A stretch of 64,000 nucleotides of DNA from Citrus sinensis (taxonomy: Eukaryota; Streptophyta; Magnoliopsida; Sapindales; Rutaceae). Position numbers and translations under genes: made by a program. This document shows, piece after piece, positions 54,031-64,000 of this stretch. Every line of letters starts with the position of its first letter. Within the stretch, counting starts at the first letter, position 1. The stretch is from NCBI RefSeq assembly GCF_022201045.2, contig NC_068560.1:37721001-37785000 (forward strand), in the 5' to 3' direction. The notes under the pieces were generated by a model. It saw nothing but the letters and a program-made list of their open reading frames with translations, ran no database searches and was not told the origin of the DNA.

Positions 54031-54647
54031 TCAGGTGAAATGTCACCGTTAGTATGGTTAGACTTGCCAACCAATGAGCAATATTACTTCAGCATCATTG
54101 AGGTAAAAAAATGAATGTGTTTTATTCAGATCCAGTTCAAAAAATCGAAAACTTTTTTACTTCCATATATCCGGACAATTATCAAAGTTTTTGGCCAAAT
54201 AAGTTGGTCCAATGTAGATATCGTCAATTTCTAATCTTTTTTTCATGTCATTCACGAGTGCAAGGAACCCTAGCATACGTCGGTGGATTACGAGTGGGTT
54301 TTCTTACACCCTTCAAAATTTCTCATAAAATCCTTTTATCATAGAAATTACTTAGACAATAAAAGATAAATTAATTCATTTTTTATTTTGGTTAGAATTT
54401 CAATTAAAAACTTAAATAAATTATTGTTTTAACAATTTTTTTTACACCCAACCCATTTCATAATTTACATTTGTATTTTAAATTTAATTTAAAAATATTT
54501 TCTTAAAGAAAATTATAAGAGTTTAGACTCATGAAACAGAAATTATGTGATAAAAAGAAAATAATTGAAAATTTTAGAATTTTATGTATTTTCAAAATAA
54601 AAAATTAAGAGAAACATTTTTATAATAGTGAAATTTTATGTAAAGAT

Positions 54648-54711
54648 AGTTAAATATATTGGTTTGTACTTATAAATTAAGTTAAATATATTGGTTTGTA
54701 CTTATAAATTA
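54648..54711. repeat. Two tandem copies of a 32-bp unit
   Basis: AGTTAAATATATTGGTTTGT and its 12-base continuation occur twice without change (54648 and 54680) in AT-rich sequence. Confidence 0.95.
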
Positions 54712-55450
54712 AATTGGTGTATGATATGAAATAAAATTAAAAAAAAAAGTGTTATAAGTACTTTAGAGGGGTGTTAGAAACCGTGCTCATAAATTAAGGC
54801 ACAATTTGAGATTATTTTTCAAAGGATCAAAAATGATTTTAAAAAGATAAAAGCCAATTTTGGTGTATAGTATTTTTTTAGAAATTATTTTTAGCAAAAT
54901 CATCTCATCTGACAAAAAATTTTAAAAAGCAGGGAAGAATTAGTTTTTTAAAATTTGAGTTTCAAAATCATTTATAGTTAATACAATTGTTTATATATAC
55001 TCATGTATATTATAAAAATATAAAATTATCCTTAATAGTTTAAAAATAAAATCGTTAAATTTAAAAAGATTATCATTGTTGTCAATTATATTGAGATAAA
55101 AAATAAAAAATAAAAGTAATAATATGAATATTTATTTTAATTATCAATTATTATACATACATTAAAAATAATTATATATATTTGTAAATATATAAATTGT
55201 TTATATTATTATAATAATTTAACCATAAAATTTATGAAATACTATTTTAAAAATTCATTCTACTTTCAAAAAATTAATTTTACTTAACATTTAAGGAATT
55301 TTCTTTATAAATTAATTATTTCATGACAGTTATGTTAAAAGCTTCAATAGTGATCGGCCTTAAACGCGGGAACGCGTGACGCCTAGAAGAAGTATAGAGG
55401 CCTGCCTGTGGGCAATGAAGTACTGAAGTTGCACAACCGAGGATCGTGTG

Positions 55451-55460
55451 CCACGTGTCA
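55451..55460 (+). promoter_or_regulatory. G-box/ABRE-like motif upstream of FREE1
   Basis: CCACGTGTCA lies about 200 bp before the FREE1 start codon. It matches the bZIP/bHLH-bound G-box and ABRE core. FREE1 is known to take part in ABA responses, so the motif is plausible, but only by sequence. Confidence 0.4.
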
Positions 55461-55660
55461 ATAAAAGAAAACCGAGTGTGCCATTAACTTACTTGTAGAA
55501 GGTTAACACACAAAATTTTCCCTAATTACTCCCAGGATCTTTTTCTATTCGGTCTACTCATCCTGGCCTTAGGACTTTGCGTACAAAATAGAAGAAACGA
55601 ATCCTTCAGCCCTCGATCATCAGCCATCAGATCAAAAAATTCCAATCATCAATTTTCAAT

Positions 55661-58600
55661 ATGCAACAAGGAGATTACAGCTCCTATTATCACCAATACC
55701 CTAACCCTAACCCTAACCCTAACCCCAATCCAGCGGTGGATCTTCAACCGAGGTCTTACGCATCAGCACCGCCGTTCAGTACCAGTTACTCTCCGTCCGA
55801 TTACTCGGGGGGATATTCCCAAAACTACCCTCCATATCCTCAAAATTCCGATCCTGTCCCTCCCACGGCCCCTTCCTACACCCCGGCAACTCCCACAGCA
55901 ACGCCGTCCCCGCCAAACCCTAATTCACTTTCTTCATTCAATCCCATTCCTCCGCAACAATTCCCGCCGTATGACTCCCATGCACCCTACCAACCGCCAC
56001 AGCAGCCGCCGGCTTTCTACCCGCCGTTTGATCAGCATCAGACGGGCCCCAATTACGCCCCGCCAAATCCTAATCCCAATTCGCCTTACTCATCCACTCC
56101 TTTTAGCCACGTGGGCTCGACGGTCCCGCCAGTGTATGATAATCTCTACGAGAATCCCAATTCGGTGAAATTCGATTCTGGTGGTGGGTATTTTGATGAT
56201 AAATACGGAGGTTATAACGGAAGCCGTTCGAATTTGGGCTCCGATCTTTATGCAAAGCGACCAGAGAGTGTTAATCTTCCGCTTTATGATGATGGATATG
56301 GGGACGGTGTTTATGCGTATGAAGGGGGCAAACTGGAGCCATACGGCGCACGTGGCACGGTTCCAAAGTCATCGAATTCGACTTTGTTTGACGATTATGG
56401 GCGATCAATCAGTTTCCCATCCGCCAAGGACTCTCGATCATCTGTGGGATCGGGTTCGAGTAAGATTGTGAGAGCAGTACCAAAGGTGGACACCCATCAG
56501 GATGTAAAGAGTGGGGTCCAGAAGTTTCGGGTCAAGTTGTTGGCTGAAAGTGGAGGCCAGAGTACCATGGACGTGCTCTGCCAGGTTAGTACAAGTCTAC
56601 GTTAATTGAATTAGCTTGTCTATCCGGACCATTATGGATTTATTTAGTGTAATTTGAATATTTATTGGTGGTAAAATTCTATCAAGTAGAATGCAGTAGT
56701 TGCAGTTAATGGGAAATATATCTATGGTATTGGATTTACACATTTTCTGGTATTTAATAGTTCTCTTTGAAAAATAGTAAATAAAAATTTATTGGAGTTC
56801 CGAACAGAATAGCAGATGCTTGGAGAATCCTCTGTGGATTTTCCTTGGTAATATTTGTTATTATCGTTTTTTCTATTGTAGGATTTTTTATTGCTTACAA
56901 TCGATGTTGTCAAGAATGATAATACCTTTAGAAGGTAGTTATTGTTAGTATTACTTAAAGCACTCCAATCATTTGGTGTTTATTATCTTTTTGCAGATTG
57001 GCTTGGATGGAATTCGTATGCTTGATCCAAATACGAGCCGGACATTGAGAATATATCCTCTTGAGAATATCACAAGATGTGAGGTGAGTTATTGATTCCC
57101 CTTTCTGAATTTCTCTCTCACTGGTATTTTCTGGCCTTAATATTGAGAGAGATTTTTGTTTTCTATTGTAGCTTGCCGATTCATCTACCCTGGCATTCTG
57201 GTCCAAGAGTTCCGTGGACATTGAACCAAGACGTATTAGATTACAATCAAATAGTTACACTGCCACCACCCTATTGGACATAGTGACAGCTGCTACTGTA
57301 CAGGTTTGGTTCACAGACTCACGAGAATAATATTTTTATTGCTTAAAAATGGTTAATTTTTATTTAATTCTTTTTCGGTTGTCAACAAGTAATAACTTTG
57401 ACAATCCTTTGAAAAATGAATCTTATGGTAACAATGAGCTGAACTCAAGGTCTGACTAGAAATGGCTCGAAAAACAGTTGTGTAGCTTTAGTGTTCTTTC
57501 TGCTTCCAACTTGGGTTGATCCATGCAAGTCAATCTGTGTTTTTATATAATTTTAAGTGTAAAATTATCATATTGTTCAATAAATGCAATTTTTTATGTA
57601 ATTTTAAGTCAATCTGTGTAGCTTTAGTGTTCTTTCTGCTTCCAACTTGGGTTGATCCATGCAAGTCGATCTGTGTTTTTTATATAATTTCAAGTGTAAA
57701 ATTATCATATTGATCAGTAAATTTAATTTTTTTCTTAAGTATTTGTACAATGGATACCTAAGATGGACCTACTGTTATATTTCTTTAAGTTAGTTTCTTG
57801 ATTGTCATACCAATGCCACTTATGAGATGGTGTCTATCAATTCATCTTGAGATCTTATAAATTATGACATGCTGCTGCTTCTTTCATGTGGAAGATTTTA
57901 GAATGGCTGTTATGACCTTTACCATGTATATGTTTTTAAGGCTTAACTTTTAGATAATATCAATGGCTTTTTTATCATAATGGTAGAATGTATTTGACTT
58001 GATTCTGAATCTTATTTTCGAGTCCTCTAGAGTAACACAAGTGGTTCTCCGATTTGTATACCTTTTTAAACATTTTGAAGTGACTTGTGTCTTGCAGTTG
58101 AAGGAGATGGGTGGTGGAAGGAGCAGGTCTTCTGATTCCTTGAAGACAGCCGAACAGACTGGGGAGCAGAAGAAAGGCTTTGCTGATTGGATGAACTTGA
58201 TGAAACCTGGCAACGAGGAGAAAGATCATTGGGTAAGATTAGAGACATGTTTTCTTGATTTCTTCTATATATTTGACATGTATGTTAACCTTTTGCATTC
58301 TATTTGATTCATTTTGTTATTTTAAGTTGACTAGTATTTCGATTTTAAAGTTATACTTAATATGGTTATTTTTATTATTTTTGTTTTACATAGGTCCCTG
58401 ATGAAGCTGTTTCAAAGTGTACAGCATGTGGGACAGATTTTTCGGCTTTTGTGCGCAAGGTACATCTGTTTTCATGAGTTTTGACTTTTGCATGCCTTGG
58501 CACCTAACCTCCTGTTCTTCCCACTTCTTTCAGCATCACTGCAGGAACTGTGGTGATATTTTCTGTGACAAGTGTACCCACGGAAGGATTGCTCTTACTG

Positions 58601-60233
58601 CTGATGCGAACGCTCAGCCGGTTCGAGTTTGTGACCGATGCATGGTAGGCGTTATCGATTGGCTTATCAGCCTTGCTTAAATCTTAATGTCCTTTTTTTC
58701 TTTTCCTGGCTTCTATCAGCATGTTGGTCCTATCATGATTAGATTTCATATTTTTCCTTTATGCTTCCCTTCTAAGTTCTTGATGTGTCTTGGACAAGCT
58801 ATTCACATGATTATTCATGACCTTCCTGGTTAGCCATGGAGTGGATAGAGAACAATGTTACTTACATGGTTTGGTTGGTTTCCTGCTGAGTTCTCCTTTA
58901 ACCTGATAAAAACAGAAGAAATTAGTCTTTTCTTTATTTGACGATAAATGGTGCAACAGTTTATGCTAATGGGCAGTAAAATTGTCTGAACTCATGCAGA
59001 TTTAGGTGAACATAAGATGTAATTTTCCATTAACTTTCTGTTTTGTGGGTCTCTCCCTCTAAAGTGAATCCTCATTAGTTCTCTGACCATTACCATCTTT
59101 TGTGGGGGCAATGATTATTCTTTGCCTAAATCATCGAAGAGTTCCTTGAAATAAGTACTTTTTCATATTTACTCGTTTAGTTGTATGGTGAAAGATACAT
59201 GTCGCCAGCGTTGGAATATATAGTGTTTTAAGATAGTGAAAAGGATTTATGTGGATCATTCCATTTGCATACTAACTCCAGCTAAAAGGGTTGGCATGCT
59301 CGTCATCCTCCTCTTTCATGAAGCTTACATGAGCATTTATTCAGTGCCACTTTATTACAGATGTATAACATACACTTTCCCTTCTAATAGTGTAATATAT
59401 GCATAGTCTCCGAAGGTCTAGGACTATTCTTACAGTATTATTGTCCTTTGTAGGCGGAAGTGACTCAGAGGCTAAGTAATGCTAAAGAAATGGCTAATAA
59501 ACCTGCATTACAGAGTCATGAGGATCTTGCGAGGAAGCTTCAGGTAATTGATGTGTTCTTATTCATTTCAAACTATTTTACCAGCGTAAATGTAGCCTCT
59601 TTTTTTTGTTTTTGGGGGGGGGGGGGGGGGGGGGGTTGGGGATAGATAGGAACAAAGAGTAAATGTCGCTTTTAAACTTAAATGTCTGGTGGTAATTTGT
59701 ATTTTATTGATGCCAATTAATTGTGATAGGAGGAAATGGAGAAAAATCGCAAGTCATCATCAGGTATTTATTCTCTTAAATATAGAATATTTTAATATAT
59801 GCTTCCCTTTAAAGTTTTACTCGGATGGGTGGTTTCCACCTGTGTTTCATTGGCTATATGCAGTGCTAATTGATTGTTTGCTTTTGCAGGATCCAAGTCT
59901 GATGGATCTGGTAGACGGATGAGGGAAGTTGCTTGTCCCACTTGCACTGTCCATTTGCAGGTTTGTAATTCTCCCTCACCATTAATGTGAAAGATGCGTA
60001 GCATTTGGAAAAGGCTAAGATTTCTTATGTTGTATGCCATATGCAAAATTGTTGTACAATTGCGAATGGCACGTCAGATATATCTTAGTGACTTAAAGTG
60101 CAATAAATTGATAGTTTTACATGTCATTGTGGATTGATTATGAGAATTTTTACAGGTCCAAGTACCGAGCTCAGGTTCTGAGACTATTGAGTGTGGAGTT
60201 TGCCAGCATCCTTTCCTTGTGAGTGCTCATTGA
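55661..60233 (+). CDS. FREE1: FREE1/FYVE1, ESCRT-associated FYVE-domain protein
   Basis: Ten exons: 55661-56584, 56997-57083, 57172-57303, 58098-58232, 58394-58459, 58534-58644, 59454-59543, 59730-59763, 59890-59960 and 60156-60233, giving 575 residues. Residues 1-250 form a Pro/Asn/Tyr-rich disordered region that includes an (PN)n run. SGVQKFRVKLLAE opens a PH-like segment (about 290-400). The FYVE finger (about 426-488) has WVPDEA, CTACGTDF, RKHHCRNCGDIFC and RVCDRC, the PI3P-binding signature. A coiled coil (SHEDLARKLQEEMEKNRK) and a C-terminal CPTC..ECGVCQHPFLVSAH follow. FREE1 binds PI3P, ubiquitin and VPS23 and drives multivesicular body formation and vacuolar sorting in plants; it also acts in ABA signalling and autophagy. 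The family is plant-specific and close to 600 residues. All zinc ligands are present. Intron 7 has a G22 tract. Confidence 0.97.
55699..55724 (+). repeat. Telomere-like CCCTAA repeat inside the FREE1 coding region
   Basis: About four CCCTAA units encode the Pro-Asn repeat near residues 14-24. The six-base period fits the dipeptide frame. Arabidopsis FREE1 has a PNPNPN run at the same place, so the peptide is conserved. Confidence 0.85.
59614..59635. repeat. G22 homopolymer in FREE1 intron 7
   Basis: Twenty-two G followed by TTGGGG, about 70 bp after the exon 7 donor. Confidence 0.95.
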
Positions 60234-60599
60234 TTTTTACAACTGGTGAAGGCTACCGAACGCCTTATCTATAGTAATTCTGGTTGAACTTATTTTACTT
60301 GTTCAGCTTGTGATTATTAATAATTTGGATTAGTTTGTATAGTATCTATTCTTGGTCTGTTCAGTGAATTCTATTGACTTTATGATTACCTTTTAGTAAT
60401 CCGTGCTGTGCATATGGAGTGAGTTCAAGTTCATTCAATCTGAGCGTCATCAGTTTATAAAATTGACAGTTAATTTACTGGAGAATTTATGGGGTGTGTG
60501 TGTGTGTGTAGAGTAATGTTTTCATGAGGGATTCTATATTTTATTAAAGTAAGGAATTTCTTAAAAGATTAGAAAAGTATAATTTTTAATGCAGTGTAT

Positions 60600-61010
60600 T
60601 TTATTTGTGGTGTATTGAAGTTTGTATATGTTTATTTTTTGGCTTATTCTTATCTTTAATAAATTCAGGAAATTTTTATTAGATAAACACTATACATATA
60701 TCTAGGGTTCTGTTCCCAGATTGGAACAGTGTCCGGAAAATCCAAAGGCCCTGCATATAATAGGCCCAAGTAGGGGTGGGCATAAATTAAAAAATCCAAA
60801 CGCTGGGATGTCCCAAGTTATAATATCCCAACTTGGGCCTATTATATGCTGCCATTGGTGGCCTTTGAATTTTCCGGACACTGTTCCAATCTGGGAACAG
60901 AACCCTAGATATATGTATAGTGTTTATCTAATAAAAATTTCCTGAATTTATTAAAGATAAGAATAAGCCAAAAAATAAACATATACAAACTTCAATACAC
61001 CACAAATAAA
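60600..61010. repeat. 411-bp near-perfect inverted repeat downstream of FREE1
   Basis: The outer arms 60600-60750 and 60860-61010 are both 151 bp and align as inverted copies with one mismatch visible (position 60742). After a small asymmetric gap (2 versus 10 bases), an inner 19-bp pair (60753-60771 with 60831-60849, GCATATAATAGGCCCAAGT) extends the stem. The loop (60772-60830) includes TAGGGGTGGGCATAAATTAA, which resembles hAT-type ends. It starts 367 bp after the FREE1 stop. It is either a young foldback element or an inverted duplication able to give a long hairpin RNA. Confidence 0.95.
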
Positions 61011-61520
61011 TCTGCTGATGCAGATTTAGATGAACCTGCCCAACTATGTTCAGCCAACAAATAAATTTTAAAAAAAAATCCAATGGCCCCTGGTGGCTTC
61101 TCTCCGGGATTGGCATTAGCGGGTAATAAGAGAAATTAGGCCAGAAATTGGGGAGTTATAATAATAATTTAATTTTTTGAAATGTATAGAGTTGCTGGTT
61201 TTGTGCACACTTAATAAAAAATCCATTGCGGGGAGAAATGTGCCGTGTAATTGTTTTTTGTTAGTCCATTAGTTGCTGTCTGTTCACTCGGTATAAATGA
61301 GCATTGCATTCTATCCGGGTTGGTTCTAACTCCTAACGATTCATTTTCACCTTTTAAGCATCCCTCGAACCAATATATCTTGTACCCGGGGCCAAGGCCC
61401 AGCTACTACGAAAATTAGACAGCATATTATTAATTATGGGTGTGGGAGAAATTAATAGTCGGGGGTTTAGGGTGTGGGCGTGGGCAAAACAAATTAACAT
61501 TTGCATTAAAATATATTTTT

Positions 61521-61799
61521 GTCGTTCTGTTTGAAATTGAGGTGTTATTACTTTTAAGGTACAACTGTTGTGAAAAAAAAAATTATAATTATGAAATATA
61601 AGTTAATAATATGTAGTAAATATAAATTTTAAATAATAATTTTGATAAAATTATTAAAGATATAATAGACTTTTCATCATACAAATAAAAAAATCATATC
61701 AACATAATTTTCAAACCATGACAGTTAGTGTTTATTAAATACTTTAGTATTATAAATTAAAAGTCACAGCTGTCCAACCTCAATCTTAAATGCACTTTA
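61521..61799. mobile_element. Miniature TIR DNA element (longer copy)
   Basis: Left end TGTTTGAAATTGAGGTG; the complement of the right end reads GCATTTAAGATTGAGGTTG. Interior words are shared with 28389-28565. The copy is about 100 bp longer, with an extra block around 61700-61760. Non-coding and non-autonomous. Confidence 0.6.
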
Positions 61800-62331
61800 A
61801 ATTGATTTGTAGAATCTTGTCATTAAATCTCAAATATTAGATATAATTTTTCTTTTCGTTTGTAAAGAATGAACATTTATATGATATTTTATGTCATGAA
61901 ATCAAGATAGACTTAAAATTTTAATATTATAGATGTATAATATTCTGTTAGACATGTATATTTTACAATATCAACACATAATATTATTGGGAGATATAAA
62001 AGAGTGTAATTTATGTTAAATGGGTGTGCAATATTTGATATACATTGTGTTAGATATTAAGCAAGTTATTAGATTGTATCGCATTAGGTGTCACGATTAC
62101 ATAATTTTAAAATGGATCACGTCTAATTCTGGAGGGTGATGAACTGAGGGTGCATGACAGCAATACAGCACCATTATACATTTATAGTACTTTTAATAAT
62201 ATCACATCATATACTTTGCTTCTCAAATAAACTGGCGTGACAAATGCATGTAGCTAGCTAGCTTAGCTAGGATGATGGTATATATAATAACAAACTTCTA
62301 GAAGTATTGAAGATCCTCATACACGCATGGA

Positions 62332-62357
62332 CCCCCCCCCCCCCCCCCCCCCCCCCC
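62332..62357. repeat. C26 homopolymer
   Basis: Twenty-six consecutive C, then A and five more C, in intergenic DNA. Confidence 0.95.
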
Positions 62358-64000
62358 ACCCCCACTGTGCTAAGAAATACTTGTGTTTTTTGTTTTTTAC
62401 ATGGTCTGTGTCTGTCCCTCCAACCCCACAATTTCTGCCAAGTGATAAAGTAAGTGGGTCTTCTCGTGGGATCCATCGACAATTATTCAACAAGTTTAAA
62501 CACCAATATTTAAATATGATAAAATGAATTATAAAACCGTGCAATGGGCCGCAGAGAAAAAAATAATAATCAATTAAAACTATAAGATAATGTTATTGTT
62601 CATTCTATCAATATTATTTTGTCAATATGTTGAGTCTCTTTATCATTTTCCAATAAATTCAGGACCATTTTACTGGTTTGTAAGCAAATTCGGTCGACTG
62701 GCTCTGTTTTTTATTTATTTATTATTATTATTATTATTAAATGATTATTCAGGGAAAATGTTTTTAATTCAAGATTGTGGGCGGGGTGGGAAATTAATTT
62801 GAAATAAGAATCCATAAGGCAGGCAGAATTGCAGGAGTATGTATGACCAAACGTTGGGTTGCTAGCTAGTTGTTCAACAAACACTGTTGATGGCGTAACA
62901 TACAGTGTATTGCAGTACTGGGACGGCAATTAAATTTATTAATTCATTAATGTTCCCATACATTTTAATTCATGGTCGATAATTTTATTATTGATGAGTA
63001 ATTCAAAGATTGTGAAATAGATTGAGGTAGCCCACCTACTCGCCGCATGCACGCAGTAAAACGTACCTCAATTTCCACCATTTTCTACACCGACTTTACT
63101 AATTTGTATTCATAGAAGACCATCTAAATTTTATAATGATTGGCGGTATTTTTTTTTTTTTTCTTTTTTTGTGGGCATGCAAGCTTGTCATTTTGCGCAT
63201 AGAATCGAATACGAGTGAAGCTGAAGAATAATTATATTGTGATGAAGGAATATTATTGGCTTATTGGCTTTAAGCTTGTCATTATACGAGTGAACCTTTA
63301 AGCTGAAAGAATAATTATACTAATTAAACTCGTTACCTCTGGATCAACAACACATCGTCCTATTATTGGCTTATTGGCAGTTGGTTTGCTTGCCTCGTGT
63401 TTAAGGGCGGTTCAATTTCTCTGATTATATGCACAAGTTATTATTATTATTATTATGTCGAATCGTGTAATTAATTACTTCTGAGCACATTAAATACCAA
63501 CCTAAACATGTTCAGTCAGTCGTGTAAAAAAAAAAGTTTAATAACATTTATTGTTTCTTTGATAAGTTTAATTCCTGATGGGGTTGCGAGGGAGGCTCAG
63601 AGGCGATTTAGTAATCTAGATTACGACTATATATTTTTGTTTTCTCAAATAATTTTTTATGCCGTCTCATTTAATTATTATTAATTTCGGGGGGCTACAT
63701 TGTGCAGTAAAACATCAAGCATATATTTTTACCATGACGTTGTAATGATGTAAATTTGGCACCGCAGCCGCACCCTAATTTGGGTGGTGGGATAATTGGA
63801 AATTAAATATTAGGCCTTCTTTCAAATGGTTACGTAATATATAAATTTATTTTGATATGGGGTTTACTAGAAATTGAGAGATTTGGTCCACTTGTGGTAC
63901 AGATCCACCTTAGCGTATTTCTGGAAATAAATAATTATAAATAAATTAAATAGCTTTAATTGATTGGGAAAAAAAAAAAGTTTTAAAAAATAATTTAATG

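Larger units (their letters stand above)
52292..55660. other. Spacer between the RING gene and FREE1
   Basis: About 3.4 kb without a gene. It contains a 67-bp tandem duplication directly followed by a short hairpin (53051-53280), a possible hAT-like element (53537-54030), a 32-bp duplication (54648-54711), very AT-rich sequence to 55330, and a G-box before FREE1. Confidence 0.55.
61011..64000. other. Terminal spacer, no gene recognised
   Basis: AT-rich sequence to the window end. It holds a TIR element (61521-61799), a C26 homopolymer (62332-62357), an ATT run near 62724-62739 and another near 63438-63454, and duplicated TTATTGGCTTATTGGC words near 63252 and 63363. No credible coding frame. 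Confidence 0.55.

Noticed and set aside
62267-62544. Glycine/proline-rich frames on both strands
   Set aside because: Translation of the C26 homopolymer; no protein features elsewhere in them.

Overview
The window is nuclear DNA of a eudicot plant. It is AT-rich, has long gene-poor spacers and GT-AG introns, and every gene I recognise has a close land-plant family. Citrus or another woody eudicot is my guess from protein resemblance; I cannot prove the species.

Layout. Positions 1-1149 are retroelement fossil sequence ending in a long terminal repeat (LTR). The LTR abuts the middle of a CLAVATA1-like receptor gene (1150-2790) that has lost its front end and its kinase. A gene-poor stretch follows to about 9.2 kb. 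Next come a single-exon PNRC-motif protein (9628-10287), whose last codons and 3' UTR occur three times in tandem, and, convergent to it, the RNA polymerase I subunit RPA12 (minus strand, 12953-11319). After about 4 kb of spacer lie an ABCB13/14-type ABC transporter (minus, 22129-17157), a ROP/RAC small GTPase (25384-27839), the retromer subunit VPS35 (29485-35899, with its 3' end duplicated), and a receptor-like cytoplasmic kinase whose front universal-stress domain is decayed (38258-41217). A lysine-rich plant-specific nuclear protein (minus, 43359-41586), a mitochondrial-type prostaglandin E synthase 2-like thioredoxin/GST protein (45309-48291), a BOI-type RING E3 ligase (51319-52291) and the ESCRT-associated FYVE protein FREE1 (55661-60233) follow. 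The last 3.8 kb is spacer with an exceptionally long, near-perfect inverted repeat and a small terminal-inverted-repeat (TIR) element.

The exon models were built by hand from splice sites and frame. In all multi-exon genes the phases close, and the predicted lengths fit the families: RPA12 120 aa, ABCB 1253, ROP 197, VPS35 790, FREE1 575.

The genes are ordinary, independently transcribed plant genes, not an operon or cluster. VPS35 and FREE1 both act in endosomal sorting and ROP in membrane/cytoskeleton polarity, but I see no reason to read linkage into that. I found no clearly new biological system. The most interesting signals are structural: two hairpin loci (60600-61010 and 53185-53280), tandem duplications that start in the last codons of two unrelated genes and run through their 3' UTRs, an LTR promoter placed so that the first downstream ATG opens a 542-codon LRR frame, and a kinase that keeps an intact catalytic domain behind a broken USP domain.
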